NCBI RefSeq assembly: GCF_030378205.1
Contig: NZ_CP127385.1
Span: forward strand, 4,690,001-4,754,000
Length of the DNA stretch: 64,000 nucleotides
Origin: Bradyrhizobium sp. NP1
GTDB taxonomy: Bacteria; Pseudomonadota; Alphaproteobacteria; Rhizobiales; Xanthobacteraceae
Direction of reading: 5' to 3'
Positions within the stretch are counted from its first letter, which is position 1, and each line of letters opens with the position of its first letter. The notes under the pieces were generated by a model, which was given only the letters and a program-made list of their open reading frames with translations, made no database searches and was not told the origin of the DNA. Shown in pieces: positions 1 through 9,870 of the stretch. A program made the translations under genes and the position numbers.

Positions 1-149
1 TGATCGTACAGCATGTGTGCAAAGTGCTGAGAGATCACGAACGAATTGGGCATCTTAGAAGTCTGGCTAGTCGCCTCACGGATCAGCGGACGCATGACGG
101 CATCGCGGTCCTGATTGCGGATCTCGAAGCGCAAAGGGCTGCTCTGCAC
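1..149 (-). CDS. possible partial CDS running off the window, unknown
   Basis: On the minus strand a frame opens at a GTG (149) and stays open to the window edge. Its composition is protein-like, with a run near FEIRNQDRD and another near SFVISQHFAHML. I do not recognise the family. It follows a small gene (186-413) and could belong to the copB unit. Other frames here are also open for part of the way, so this is weak. The rest of the gene lies outside the window. Confidence 0.22.
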   Translation of the reverse strand, partial: MQSSPLRFEIRNQDRDAVMRPLIREATSQTSKMPNSFVISQHFAHMLYD

Positions 150-185
150 CCGGATTGAAAGGAGCGGCCCCAATCTGATCCGCGT

Positions 186-413
186 CAACCCGATGATTTC
201 CCCGGAGCACCGGCAGCATTTTCTTCGACCAATTTGACTGTCGAGATCGGCCATTGGCCTTCATGGCCTTGCCACGGAAACGCGCAGGCCATGCAGCTCA
301 TCGAGAAAGACCCTATCGATTGTTCCGGCTTTGCCGTCGGAGAAGACCACGGCTTTGCCGACAAGCTCGACCCGTGCGAAAAGCGCGGGACCGAAGCCCC
401 GCGCCCCTATCAT
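186..413 (-). pseudogene. small PRC-barrel-like protein, probably frameshifted
   Basis: An ATG at 413 lies a few bases beyond the copB stop, with a GGTGGAG ribosome site inside the end of copB. The first frame reads through VELVGKAVVFSDGKAG and DELHGLRVSV, then stops at 261. A one-base shift at about 265-270 continues with GHEGQWPISTVKLVEEN to a stop at 186. The two halves join into one plausible product of about 75 residues, which looks like a compact beta-barrel (PRC-like) protein. I infer a frameshift in a gene co-transcribed with copB. A sequencing error is the alternative. Confidence 0.4.
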
Positions 414-417
414 GTGC

Positions 418-2481
418 TTACTCCACCGACTGGCCAGTGCTGGCAACCAAGCTTCGCGCACGCGCAAGCAACTGCGCGTTAATGGCGACGATGATCGTGC
501 TTGCCGACATGAGGGCGGCGCCAACGGCTGGACTTATGACGATCCCCCACGGATAGGCCACGCCGGCGGCCAGCGGAATAGCAACAATATTGTAACCCGT
601 CGCCCACAAGAGATTTTGAACTATCTTTCGATAAGTCGCACGCGAGAGCGCCACGATGGCGAAAACGTCGCGGGGATCGCTGCGCACCAATACGACGTCC
701 GCTGACTCAACCGCGATTTCGGTTCCGGCGCCAATCGCAATGCCGAGATCGGACTCGACCAAGGCTGGCGCATCATTGACACCATCGCCGATCATCGCAA
801 CGGTCACGCCGCGTGCCTTCACCTCGCGGACTTTCTCAAGCTTTTGGTGCGGCAAGACTTCAGCGAAGTAGTCGTCGAGACCAAGCCGAGCGGCGACCGA
901 CTTGGCAACCGCCGTGGCGTCGCCTGTGATCATCAGGCAGCTGATCCCCATGGCTTTGAGACGTGCGATGGCATCGAAGGACTCTTTGCGAATCACGTCG
1001 GCAAGAGCGATCGCGCCGACTGGCTTGTCATCGATCAGCAGGTAGACGACGGTATTGCCTTCGTCGGCCAATTCCTTGATACGCTCGTGCCGCGTGTCCA
1101 GTCCTCGCTTGCGGACATAGTCGGGGCTCACGACTCTGACGCTATGTCCTTCGATCACGGCCTCAGCACCTTGGCCCGGCAGGTTTTTGAAATCCCGGAC
1201 CGGCTTCGGCGTGACGCTGCGCTGCTTGGCACCTCGCATGAGGCCCTGCGCAATCGGATGCTCTGATTGACTTTCAAGCCCTGCGGCCCACGCGAGTATC
1301 TCGCTCTCGCACAAATCAGACAGCGTCACGACTTCGACAATTCCAAACCGACCTTCTGTCAAGGTTCCCGTCTTGTCGAATAGCGCGGTGCCCAGATTGT
1401 GGGCGCGTTCGAACGCGGCGCGGTCGCGGATAAGAAGGCCATTCTGAGCCGTAAGCCGCGTGCTCACTGCAACGACCAGAGGCACTGCGAGACCGAGCGC
1501 GTGCGGACAGGCGATGACCATGACAGTTGCCATCCGCTCGATCGCATAGTCAAAGCCGAAGCCAAAGCCGAGCCACGCCACGAGGGTTGCGCCGCCGACG
1601 GATAGAGCAATGTAGGTCAGCCACAAGGCGGCGCGATTGGCCAAATCCTGGGTCCGCGAGCGGGTCTCCTGTGCCTGTTGGACCAGCGCAATGACCTGGG
1701 CCAGATACGTCTGATCCCCGGTCTTGCGCACAACAACGGTCACGGCACCCTCGCCGTTCACCGCCCCGCCGACAACCTCTTGGCCTTCAGTCTTCTCAAC
1801 AGGCCGCGACTCTCCGGTCAGCATCGATTCATTGAAGCTGGAGTAACCCTTGGTGATCACACCATCGATCGGTACCCTCTCGCCGGGCTTGACCAAAACG
1901 CGGTCGCCCGGGCGCAATTCGGCGATTGGGACATCTTCGGCGTCTTCATTGGGTTTGAGCCGGTGCGCGGTCGCCGGCAGAAGCTGAACCAGCGCCTCCA
2001 AGGCGCGTGAAGCTCCCAAGACGGATTTCATTTCAAGCCAATGTCCAAGGAGCATGACATCGACCAGCGTCGCCAACTCCCAAAAGAACACCGTTCCAGG
2101 AAGGCCGAAGACCACCGCGCTCGAATAGAAAAAGGCGGTCGAAATAGCGACCCCAATGAGCGTCATCATTCCGGGCTGGCGTGCCGTCAGTTCGTTGCGG
2201 ATTCCCTTGAGGAAAGGCCAGCCGCAGTAGAGATAGACCACGGCAGAAAGACCGAAGAGGACGTAAGACTCTCCCCTAAAGGCAAGACGCTCGCGCAGGC
2301 CGAGCGAGTCCTGCATGAGCGGCGACAAAGCGAGGATCGGAACGGTCAGGATCATCGAGATCCAGAATCGATTCCGGAAATCTGTAACCATCGCCGCGTG
2401 GCCGTTTCTGACATGCCCATGACCCATGTTCATGTGATGGTGCGCGATCGGACCCATATGGCCCATATTCCCATGAGGCAT
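418..2481 (-). CDS. copB: copper-translocating P1B-type ATPase, CopB-like
   Basis: A heavy-metal transporting P-type ATPase of 687 residues that would export copper across the inner membrane. The N-terminus is rich in His and Met (first 30 residues) in place of a CxxC metal-binding domain. Visible motifs in order: actuator TGES, membrane ion-binding CPH (in VIACPHALG), phosphorylation DKTGTLT, nucleotide-binding SEHP, and hinge GDGVNDAP. CPH instead of CPC is the mark of the P1B-3 (CopB) subgroup. The ATG at 2481 follows a run of six G residues that can serve as ribosome site. A small gene overlaps or follows its end. Family assignment is firm; the metal (Cu+ or Cu2+) is inferred from the subgroup. 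Confidence 0.93.
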   Translation of the reverse strand: MPHGNMGHMGPIAHHHMNMGHGHVRNGHAAMVTDFRNRFWISMILTVPILALSPLMQDSLGLRERLAFRGESYVLFGLSAVVYLYCGWPFLKGIRNELTARQPGMMTLIGVAISTAFFYSSAVVFGLPGTVFFWELATLVDVMLLGHWLEMKSVLGASRALEALVQLLPATAHRLKPNEDAEDVPIAELRPGDRVLVKPGERVPIDGVITKGYSSFNESMLTGESRPVEKTEGQEVVGGAVNGEGAVTVVVRKTGDQTYLAQVIALVQQAQETRSRTQDLANRAALWLTYIALSVGGATLVAWLGFGFGFDYAIERMATVMVIACPHALGLAVPLVVAVSTRLTAQNGLLIRDRAAFERAHNLGTALFDKTGTLTEGRFGIVEVVTLSDLCESEILAWAAGLESQSEHPIAQGLMRGAKQRSVTPKPVRDFKNLPGQGAEAVIEGHSVRVVSPDYVRKRGLDTRHERIKELADEGNTVVYLLIDDKPVGAIALADVIRKESFDAIARLKAMGISCLMITGDATAVAKSVAARLGLDDYFAEVLPHQKLEKVREVKARGVTVAMIGDGVNDAPALVESDLGIAIGAGTEIAVESADVVLVRSDPRDVFAIVALSRATYRKIVQNLLWATGYNIVAIPLAAGVAYPWGIVISPAVGAALMSASTIIVAINAQLLARARSLVASTGQSVE

Positions 2482-2669
2482 TGGTCACCCCCCAGCGTGA
2501 GCAGGATTGTTGTGACGTTCGGCGTTTGCGCTACCGTTGCGCGCACGTCTCCTGCGACCTTCGCGCCTGTCGATCGGAATCGTTCTTGAGTTGGACATCA
2601 GCTTCAGTGAGCCGGACTGCTTGGGGCAGGCAATTCATGCCGACCCTGCTTCCGAGATGATCTCGCGAT

Positions 2670-3170
2670 TCAACTCCGTGTTATCTTCGCCGCACGTGTC
2701 AGATCCCACTTGAACAGATAGAATGAAGCGACGAGGAACAGAACGTCCTTCATCAGGAAGCCGAGTGGCAGGGTCATGATCGGGAATCCGCCCGCCTCAC
2801 GGGCCCAGCCATCGGGCAGGAAAGGAATAATGCTGATGGTGCCGATGAAGGTTACGATCGACCCAAGCGCGCCCAGGATGCCAAGCCTGGGGCTCCAATA
2901 GCCAAGGAAAATGAGAGTGCCGAAGATCGTCTCGGTCGTCCCGAGGAAGAAACCCGCGCCGCGAACGCCGAAGGCCGGGAGCAGCCAAAAGACGATGGGG
3001 CTATGGCTGATCAAGGGGACCAGCATCTCGGCGGTGTACTGGCTCCACTTTTGGATGCTGAAGGCGAAGAACGTAAAGATCATCGCGGCACGAATCAGAT
3101 GACGGTCAAGATCGCTTCGGAACGGGGCGGTCTTCGAAACATAAAGCATAAGCTGGTTCAACCGATTCAT
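2670..3170 (-). CDS. DUF417 / YkgB-type inner-membrane protein (copy 1)
   Basis: About 166 residues with four hydrophobic segments. It begins near the DLDRHLIRAAM motif and contains GYWSPRLGILGALGS followed by a conserved TFIGTISIIPFLPDGW stretch, which places it in the DUF417 (YkgB, DoxX-related) family. The biochemical role is unknown; members are often induced by oxidative or chlorine stress. The ATG at 3170 is preceded by GAGGAACG and is preferred to the ATG at 3185. A second copy is at 14985-15488, roughly half identical by eye. It lies between copB and a UrtA-like gene, all on the same strand, with gaps large enough for separate promoters. Confidence 0.85.
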   Translation of the reverse strand: MNRLNQLMLYVSKTAPFRSDLDRHLIRAAMIFTFFAFSIQKWSQYTAEMLVPLISHSPIVFWLLPAFGVRGAGFFLGTTETIFGTLIFLGYWSPRLGILGALGSIVTFIGTISIIPFLPDGWAREAGGFPIMTLPLGFLMKDVLFLVASFYLFKWDLTRAAKITRS

Positions 3171-3348
3171 AATGTCGTTCCTCATTGCGCTTTTACGGTC
3201 CTCTGATTAATCGCGATCTAAAATTTGGTGGGTTGCGCAACGGGCAGATCTGCTGGCTTTGCGCCGTTCAGAATCTGGCCGGCGTAGATACCTACCTGAC
3301 GATATCCAGCGGCGAGGCTCGCTCCGTAGCTCACCAAAAATCGGACCG

Positions 3349-4638
3349 TCACCAGTCATGGAATGTTGGTTCAATGCACCCTCCGCATACCCAAGGAAAG
3401 GTCCAATCGGCCGTGCGCCTTGCGCTCTCGGGGAGATACCTGCTCCAGGGCTCGGCTCGGACCGGATTGATTGACTGCCAAATGACGTCAAAAGTCCCGG
3501 AAGAATTTATTTTGCCTATCATGATTGGCTTGGAAAGATGATGATTCGTGTTCATCACAACCTCGAAGCCGCTCGGCGCCTTGATTCTCTGACCGTACAT
3601 GGCCTGCCGGACCGCATCCACATCGGTGGTGCCCGCTTGGACAACGGCTTGCGCCCACATTCTGAAGCCAATAAAGGTCGCTTCCATCGGGTCATTTGTC
3701 ATTTTGTCTCCTTGCTCGTTGAACTCAGCCCACATTTTCACGAACACTTTGTTTTCTGGTGAGTTGACCGCGTGGAAATAGTTCCAGGCTGCCAAGTGCC
3801 CGACTGGGACGATGCCTACGCCGAGCAATTCGCGCTCGCCGACAGAGAAAGCCATGACTGGAATCTCGTTGGCGTCCCCATGTTGGGCTGCGAGCTCCGC
3901 ATAGAAGTGGGTATTAGCATCTCCGTTAATGGTTGATATCACTGCGGTCTTTTTTCCCTCCGAACCAAAGGCTTTGATCCTATCGACGATCCCTCGCCAT
4001 TCGGAATAGCCGAACGGTGTGTAAATGGTCATAATGTCGTCTGGCGATACGCCCTTCTCGGCGAGATACGCGCTCAGGATTCGGTTGATCGTGCGCGGAT
4101 AGACGTAGTCAGTGCCGAGCAGAACCCATCTGCGGATCTCGCCTCCTTCCTTGCTCATCAGATATCGAACAGCCGGAATTGCCTGCTGATTTGGCGCTGC
4201 TCCCGTATAGAAAATGTTTCGCGAGCTCTCTTCGCCTTCGTATTGTACTGGGTAGAAGAGTAAGCCGTTCAGCTGCTCGAAGATCGGCAGAACGGCTTTG
4301 CGGGACGCAGAGGTCCAGCAGCCGAACACAACCGCGACTTTTTTCTCCGAAAGTAATTCCCTGGCTTCTTTCGCAAACATGTCCGGATCAGACGCGGGAT
4401 CAACTACTACCGGTTCCAACTTCCGTCCCAGCAGCCCCCCCTTTTTGTTTTGGTCTTCTATCAACATGAGAACGCTGTCCTTAAGTACCGGCTCGCTAAT
4501 CGCCATGGTGCCCGACAAAGAATGTAGAATTCCGACCTTGATGGTGTCTTCGCTTGCGTGACCCGTTGAAACGAGAGACACAAGCCACAGACCGAACAAT
4601 CCCGGTAGGACACCTCGCAGCATCGAAGTTGATTTCAC
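3349..4638 (-). CDS. urtA: UrtA-like periplasmic urea/amide-binding protein
   Basis: About 429 residues. A signal peptide ([17 protein letters not shown], cleavage near GHA-SED) is followed by a type I periplasmic binding fold typical of urea and short-chain amide transporters: [10 protein letters not shown] at the start, [22 protein letters not shown] and [10 protein letters not shown]. The C-terminal part keeps the [13 protein letters not shown] stretch. The GTG start at 4638 overlaps the stop of the upstream nucleotide cyclase (GTGA), so the two are translationally coupled. No permease or ATPase genes are adjacent; the window's only such transporter (27424-32003) has its own binding protein. 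It may therefore serve as a sensor partner of the cyclase rather than in uptake. The ligand is not proven. Confidence 0.85.
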   Translation of the reverse strand: MKSTSMLRGVLPGLFGLWLVSLVSTGHASEDTIKVGILHSLSGTMAISEPVLKDSVLMLIEDQNKKGGLLGRKLEPVVVDPASDPDMFAKEARELLSEKKVAVVFGCWTSASRKAVLPIFEQLNGLLFYPVQYEGEESSRNIFYTGAAPNQQAIPAVRYLMSKEGGEIRRWVLLGTDYVYPRTINRILSAYLAEKGVSPDDIMTIYTPFGYSEWRGIVDRIKAFGSEGKKTAVISTINGDANTHFYAELAAQHGDANEIPVMAFSVGERELLGVGIVPVGHLAAWNYFHAVNSPENKVFVKMWAEFNEQGDKMTNDPMEATFIGFRMWAQAVVQAGTTDVDAVRQAMYGQRIKAPSGFEVVMNTNHHLSKPIMIGKINSSGTFDVIWQSINPVRAEPWSRYLPESARRTADWTFPWVCGGCIEPTFHDW

Positions 4639-6587
4639 GTCGCTGCCCCGATCAGCTCGAAAATGCGGGTTGCCTTTGTCATGCCCTTGGCAATGACCGA
4701 CTCGATGGATCTGAACAGGAAACAATGACGAACTCGCAAGTAAACGCCTTCACTCACAAGGATAGCAGTCCCAAACTGCTTGTTCAGACCTTCGAGGCGC
4801 GCTGCGAGATTCACCGTATTCCCGAGAGCCGTGTAGTTCATGCGCTCGGCGGAGCCGAGGTTGCCGACCACGGCATCCCCGACATGAATGCCAAACCGTG
4901 TGAAGAATGGCTTCAGACCTTCACTTTCGAACTGAGCGTTGAGCTTTTCGCAAGCCAATCTGGCCGCAACAGCTGCCCGGCAGGCTCGCTCAACATGGTC
5001 GGGCTGTGGATTAGGTGCGTTCCAGAACACCATCATGGCGTCACCAATGAACTTGTCGATTGTTCCGCCTTCAGCGAGGACCGCCTCTGCAAGCACCGAA
5101 AAATAGCGCGACATCTGGTGCATGAGAGTGTCGGGGTCGACGGACTCGGCGATGGTCGTAAAATCCCGAACATCAGTGAAAAGGACTGTAATCTCCTCCC
5201 GAACTCCGCCAAGCTCTGTAGCGATGGAGTTATCGATGACCCGCTGGACGAGTTTTTTGGGAACGAAGCGAGCGAACGACCAAATGGCACGTTGCGCGAG
5301 ACTCATCGCACTACCAAGCTCGTGAATTTCCCTGATACGTGATACGACCAGCTTGGGTGCGGGCTCAGCCAGATTTTGGAGCTTAACGGCTTCAGCCGTT
5401 AAGGCTTTCAGGGATAAAGACATTCGGCTGCCAAATATCCAAACGGCGGGAATGAAGACAGCGGCGGCAATAGTTGCAAGTATTAGTCCCGTGAACTGGA
5501 GCCTCCGAATATTTTGGGCAAAGTCTCCTTGGGCTCCCACTAACAGTATGCTGACGTTGTAGGGCTCGCCGAGAGGGAATTTCGCCAACCTAAACAGGTA
5601 GTCATTGCCTTGGTCGTCACGGATATTTCCATCGTAATGTTCGCGGCCGTGTGCCCCCCGCAGCACAGCCGCTGCGACCCCCGAGTTGATCTCCTTGATG
5701 TTGGGCAATTGTGGTTGAGATGGATGTGTCATCGCGCTGGTAACGAGTTGTGCAAAATCGGGGTCGGCGATGAGGGAGCCGGTGGAGTCGAAGATCAAGA
5801 CGGTACCGTGCTTTCCTGGCCGTTGCGTTTGGACGAAATCGCTGAAAGTATCGAGCTTGAGATTGGCGGCAAGGACGCCCGGCACCTTGCCCCGCAGGGG
5901 TGCGCTAATCGTGATCACCGGTGCGCCAATGCTGGACGAAAGATAGGGCAAGGAGACAAGCAACTGGTCGGCTTTCATCGTGTCGTGATACCAGGGCTGC
6001 TTGCGGTCGTCGTATCCGTATTTCCATAGATCCAGTTGTCCGACATCATTGCCCTGCCGATCTTCAAAAATGCGTCGCATGGGCAGTTCGCCGCCCGGGC
6101 CAGGATGGATCGAATTGATGGCAATATCGGCCTGAGGTGTCGCGCGTAACTTCGCACGCTGCTCCTCGTTCAGGTCACTAGTGCGCCGGACCTGCAACCA
6201 AGCGCCATTTTCAAAGGCGACACAGATACTGTCAATTTGGGGCAGTTCCTGCAGTGCGGCTTTGAATAGTGCGATCGCCGGGTCGGTCTCGGTACTCTCA
6301 TTTGATTCGGCTACGCTGGAACTGGTCGCCAGCACACGCACCAACGATGCTATAGCGGTCATCTCCGTCTGAAGACGTCCCGATGCCTTCGCGCTCGTCG
6401 CGTCCATATAGGCGGATGCAGCTTCCTTCGTTGCCCAATGAAGAGCCTGGACCTGAATAGCAATCAGCAGCGCGGCTAAAGCAATGATAAACGCCATCAC
6501 CGCGACGGTGATTGAGGTTCGAAATGTCAACGTCAACCGATCACTTGGCCGCACCAGCTCTTTGAGTTGAACCTCCTGGGTCGCCAT
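4635..6587 (-). CDS. membrane sensory class III adenylate/guanylate cyclase
   Basis: 650 residues. A first membrane helix (about 28-48) is followed by a periplasmic Cache-like sensor domain of some 310 residues, a second helix (about 365-388), a HAMP-like linker and a C-terminal class III cyclase domain (about 455-640). Catalytic elements are intact: the two metal aspartates in LFTDVRDFT and KFIGDAMM, and the NTVNLAARLE strand carrying the transition-state Asn and Arg. It would make cAMP (or cGMP) in the cytoplasm in response to a periplasmic signal. The stop codon overlaps the start of the UrtA-like gene. A 66-bp repeated element ends 150 bp upstream. Cyclase activity is very likely; nucleotide and ligand are unknown. 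Confidence 0.93.
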   Translation of the reverse strand: MATQEVQLKELVRPSDRLTLTFRTSITVAVMAFIIALAALLIAIQVQALHWATKEAASAYMDATSAKASGRLQTEMTAIASLVRVLATSSSVAESNESTETDPAIALFKAALQELPQIDSICVAFENGAWLQVRRTSDLNEEQRAKLRATPQADIAINSIHPGPGGELPMRRIFEDRQGNDVGQLDLWKYGYDDRKQPWYHDTMKADQLLVSLPYLSSSIGAPVITISAPLRGKVPGVLAANLKLDTFSDFVQTQRPGKHGTVLIFDSTGSLIADPDFAQLVTSAMTHPSQPQLPNIKEINSGVAAAVLRGAHGREHYDGNIRDDQGNDYLFRLAKFPLGEPYNVSILLVGAQGDFAQNIRRLQFTGLILATIAAAVFIPAVWIFGSRMSLSLKALTAEAVKLQNLAEPAPKLVVSRIREIHELGSAMSLAQRAIWSFARFVPKKLVQRVIDNSIATELGGVREEITVLFTDVRDFTTIAESVDPDTLMHQMSRYFSVLAEAVLAEGGTIDKFIGDAMMVFWNAPNPQPDHVERACRAAVAARLACEKLNAQFESEGLKPFFTRFGIHVGDAVVGNLGSAERMNYTALGNTVNLAARLEGLNKQFGTAILVSEGVYLRVRHCFLFRSIESVIAKGMTKATRIFELIGAAT

Positions 6588-6919
6588 ACCTGCTCTATCT
6601 CTGTTAACTCGTGCGCCCGGCCGGTTAGGTTAGAGTCGACCGTGCTGTTGGCGAAAAACGCGAGATGAATCGTCAGATGAGTCTCGCCAGCGGCCGACGC
6701 CTCTTGCCGGATACCTGGCGACGGGCCCATTCCTACGTTAATGCGAAAGCGCGAAACTGTCTGTTTTGGGAATGACGTGATTTAGGGGGCTTTGCGTCAA
6801 TCACCCTTATTACTTTTCCGAACTGCTTCGCCTTGCTCTCGATGGCGACTACGACAGGACGTTGCGCTTCTGTCCGTGGCTGTTAGAGCGGCTACCACTC
6901 CTTTCGCGCGAATGCGGCA
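6588..6919. other. intergenic region upstream of the cyclase
   Basis: About 330 bases with no convincing gene. It holds the 66-bp repeated element (6738-6803) and presumably the promoter of the cyclase-urtA pair. The thrE-type gene ends at its far side. Confidence 0.6.
6738..6803 (-). promoter_or_regulatory. 66-bp repeated upstream element, copy 1
   Basis: This 66-base stretch matches 14753-14818 at 53 of 66 positions without gaps. On the minus strand it starts TGATTGACGCAAA, then has CCCTAAA and ACGTCA. It lies 150 bp upstream of the cyclase start; the other copy lies 144 bp upstream of poxB in the same orientation. A shared GCCCATTCCTA / GCCATTCCTA string sits beside both. I infer a conserved operator or promoter region. 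The protein that binds is unknown. Confidence 0.6.
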
Positions 6920-8170
6920 TCATTCGTTCGTGACCGCTCGCCGATCAACGAGACAATCGATCGCCATCTTCGCCACGACGATCCCTAAGCTCATGGCCAA
7001 TACAACCTCGAGTGCGGTCATCCCATCGGCAATTGTAGCGCCGACTAACTCAGACGTTGCCTGCGCCATGTCAGCAATTTGCATAAGGCCGCTCATCATC
7101 CTGAACGCGTAGACGCCGGGTATCATCGACACCACTGAGGCAAAGGCGATGGCTGCGAACGGCCAATGCCTGCGGCGCGAAACCGGGGCCAGCAGCAACC
7201 CGACGATAAGACAGGCCACGAGAGCGCCTGTTACGACTCCGAAGCCGAATTTGGTGATCGCAACCCACCGGACACCGTGGGCCAGCATACCGACGGCGAC
7301 CGGCCATGCCAGCATGTTCATAGGGGTCGAGAAAAATACGCTGTAGCAAGCTACAGCGACGCCGGCCGCTATTACATCCAGCCATAGAGGCACCGCCGTG
7401 GCGGGCGGATCAACCGGCAACGACGCCTGGAACACCGTGAGGCCCAGCAGCAAACCGGCCGAGATCGCGACCACGACGAGCCCGGCATAGATCAGGCGTG
7501 CCGCACCGAGATGGATGCGGCCGCGGATCAAGTCAATCGCACCATTGAGAAAGTGCGGACCCGGCACAAGCACCATGCAGGGGCAGACCACGACCAACCG
7601 CAGCGCCGTGCTGAGTTGATAGCGCACCGCCAGTCCGCCGATGAGACCCGCAAGAAGTGCGGCGCAGAAGGGCTGAACGAAGATGTTCGCGCTCACCCTG
7701 GCGATGGCGCGGCGGAGCACGGCGCCCGCGCCCGCGCTCGCGAAGATCAGCGACGTGGCAAGCTGGTGCTGAATTCCGAAGATGATTGCTAGTGCGGCCG
7801 CGCCGACTGCTGCGACCAGGGCAAAGAGCCACGTCGGCACCGGCGGTGCTTTGGCGATGGTGACGATCCTTTCGTGCGCTTTGTCTGCTGAAAGCCGGCC
7901 CGCCTCTATTTCGGTGATCAATTGGATTGCCGACGCGACGCGCTCCATATTGACACCAGTTGGATCCGCCACGACGCTCGGGATCGATGTCAATCCTCCA
8001 CCGGCTTGCCGCAACTGCAGCTCGCCCCAACGTGGCAACAGGTCGGCTGCGATCCCGAACTTGTCGCCGAGCCGCTGGCCTGCGACTATCACCTGATCCG
8101 TTGCCTGGCCGTTGACATAAAGGACCCTTGTGATCGCGAGGATGAGCCCGGAATGCTCTTCATTTGTCAT
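6920..8170 (-). CDS. threonine/serine exporter family (ThrE) protein
   Basis: About 416 residues in the ThrE architecture: an N-terminal soluble DUF1212 domain ([32 protein letters not shown]), about ten hydrophobic segments, and a C-terminal ThrE_2-like part with [14 protein letters not shown]. Characterised family members export threonine and serine. The ATG at 8170 has GGAGAA upstream and is preferred to an ATG 12 codons earlier. It lies 83 bp downstream of fumC on the same strand and may share its transcript. The substrate here is inferred only. Confidence 0.85.
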   Translation of the reverse strand: MTNEEHSGLILAITRVLYVNGQATDQVIVAGQRLGDKFGIAADLLPRWGELQLRQAGGGLTSIPSVVADPTGVNMERVASAIQLITEIEAGRLSADKAHERIVTIAKAPPVPTWLFALVAAVGAAALAIIFGIQHQLATSLIFASAGAGAVLRRAIARVSANIFVQPFCAALLAGLIGGLAVRYQLSTALRLVVVCPCMVLVPGPHFLNGAIDLIRGRIHLGAARLIYAGLVVVAISAGLLLGLTVFQASLPVDPPATAVPLWLDVIAAGVAVACYSVFFSTPMNMLAWPVAVGMLAHGVRWVAITKFGFGVVTGALVACLIVGLLLAPVSRRRHWPFAAIAFASVVSMIPGVYAFRMMSGLMQIADMAQATSELVGATIADGMTALEVVLAMSLGIVVAKMAIDCLVDRRAVTNE

Positions 8171-8253
8171 GGCCCATTCTCCGGGATTGAAATACAGCCC
8201 TTTCAAGCGTCGGCTTGGCGCTTGGACAGATCGTCGCGCGTTAATTTCTCCTT

Positions 8254-9678
8254 TTAGCCAACGGCAGATGGCGTCCCTGCGGTAGCGACGTAGGGTTTCA
8301 CCATCTTGGCAGGATCAACGACGTGGTCGAACTCGGCCTCGCTGACGAAGCCGAGCTTGAGAGCGGCAGCCTTCAAGGTCAGGTCGTTATCGATGGCATA
8401 ATGCGCGATCTTCGAGGCGCGATCGTAGCCGATCACCGGCGCAAGCGCTGTCACCAGCATCAACGAACGTTCAACATATTCGTTGATCTTCCTCAGGTTT
8501 GGCTTGGTCCCTTCCACCAGGAACTTGCGGAAGTTGACGCAGCCGTCACTCAGGATCGTAACCGAGTGAGCGATGTTGAAGATCATCAGCGGCTTGTAGA
8601 CGTTCATCTCGAGATAGCCGCCGGCGCCGCCAAAACCGACCGCAACGTCGTTCGCCATGACCTGCACGGCAATCATGGTGAGCGCCTCGCATTGGGTTGG
8701 ATTGACCTTGCCCGGCATGATGGAGGAGCCCGGCTCGTTCTCCGGGATATTCAGCTCGGCAAAGCCGGCCCGCGGCCCGCAGGACATCAGGCGGATGTCG
8801 TTCGCGATCTTGTACAAGGACACCGCCAGCGTGCGCATCGTGCCGGACAGCTGCACCAATGCGTCATGGGCGCCCTGCACGGTGAACTTGTTCGGCGCGG
8901 TGACGAAGGGCAGGCCCGTCAGCTTGCCGATTTCGCGCGCGGCCGCCTCGGCAAAGCCGGGCGCCGAATTGATGCCGGTGCCGACCGCGGTGCCGCCGAG
9001 CGCCAGCCGGTAGACGCCCGAGAGCGAAGTTTCCAGCCGCTCCAGATCATCCGACAGCATGCCGGCATAGCCCGACCATTCCTGGCCCAGCGTCAGCGGG
9101 GTCGCATCCTGCATATGCGTGCGGCCGATCTTGACGATGTTGTCCCATTCCTTGGACTTGGCGGCGATGGCGTCGCGCAGCGCGGTGACCGCCGGGAGCA
9201 GCCGCTGCTTGACGTTCACGGCGGCCGCGATGTTCATGGTCGAAGGAAACGAGTCGTTCGACGACTGCGCCATGTTGACGTGATCGTTGGGATGCACGGG
9301 CTTGTGGCTGCCGAGCGGCGTGCCCGCGATATGGCTGCAACGATTTGAAATCACCTCGTTGACGTTCATGTTGAACTGCGTGCCGCTGCCGGTCATCCAG
9401 ACGTGCAGCGGGAACATGTCGTGGTGCTGGCCCGCCAGGATTTCGTCGCAGACCTGGACGATCAGCTTGTATCGCGTGTCGTCCAGCCGCCCGCTCGCAT
9501 GGTTGGCGATCGCGGCGCCTTTCTTCAGGATTGCGTAGCCCGTGATCATCTCACGCGGAATCAGATCTTTGCCGATGCTGAAATGCTCCAGCGAGCGCTG
9601 GGTCTGCGCTCCCCACAGCTTGTCCGAGGGGACCTCGACCACGCCGAGGCTGTCACTTTCTCTCCTGAAATTGGTCAT
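8254..9678 (-). CDS. fumC: class II fumarate hydratase
   Basis: About 474 residues, the normal FumC length. Family signature [13 protein letters not shown] is intact, with [14 protein letters not shown], the catalytic-region SSNDSFPST, and [16 protein letters not shown]. It interconverts fumarate and malate in the TCA cycle as an iron-free homotetramer. Aspartase is the nearest alternative, but the overall pattern matches FumC. The ATG at 9678 follows AGGAGAAACC. Malic enzyme lies just upstream on the same strand, so malate production and malate decarboxylation are encoded side by side. Confidence 0.95.
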   Translation of the reverse strand: MTNFRRESDSLGVVEVPSDKLWGAQTQRSLEHFSIGKDLIPREMITGYAILKKGAAIANHASGRLDDTRYKLIVQVCDEILAGQHHDMFPLHVWMTGSGTQFNMNVNEVISNRCSHIAGTPLGSHKPVHPNDHVNMAQSSNDSFPSTMNIAAAVNVKQRLLPAVTALRDAIAAKSKEWDNIVKIGRTHMQDATPLTLGQEWSGYAGMLSDDLERLETSLSGVYRLALGGTAVGTGINSAPGFAEAAAREIGKLTGLPFVTAPNKFTVQGAHDALVQLSGTMRTLAVSLYKIANDIRLMSCGPRAGFAELNIPENEPGSSIMPGKVNPTQCEALTMIAVQVMANDVAVGFGGAGGYLEMNVYKPLMIFNIAHSVTILSDGCVNFRKFLVEGTKPNLRKINEYVERSLMLVTALAPVIGYDRASKIAHYAIDNDLTLKAAALKLGFVSEAEFDHVVDPAKMVKPYVATAGTPSAVG

Positions 9679-9870
9679 CCGGTTTCTCCTTGCTTGGCCA
9701 TTCACTCGAGCGCAAATGAATAGGTTCGTACTGCTCTTTGCTGGTGACGCTCTTGCGAACCACGCTAGCCGACCCGCAGGGTTCCCTAACTCCGATCAAT
9801 TCCCGACAGCGTTCGGCTCTCTCGACGTTCGATCGACGTACCCATCAAGTCATGCTTCCGGGCATACGCG

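Noticed and set aside
8323..9348. 341-codon open frame on the plus strand
   Set aside because: It lies wholly antisense to fumC, has no family resemblance, and is explained by the high-GC codon use of that gene.
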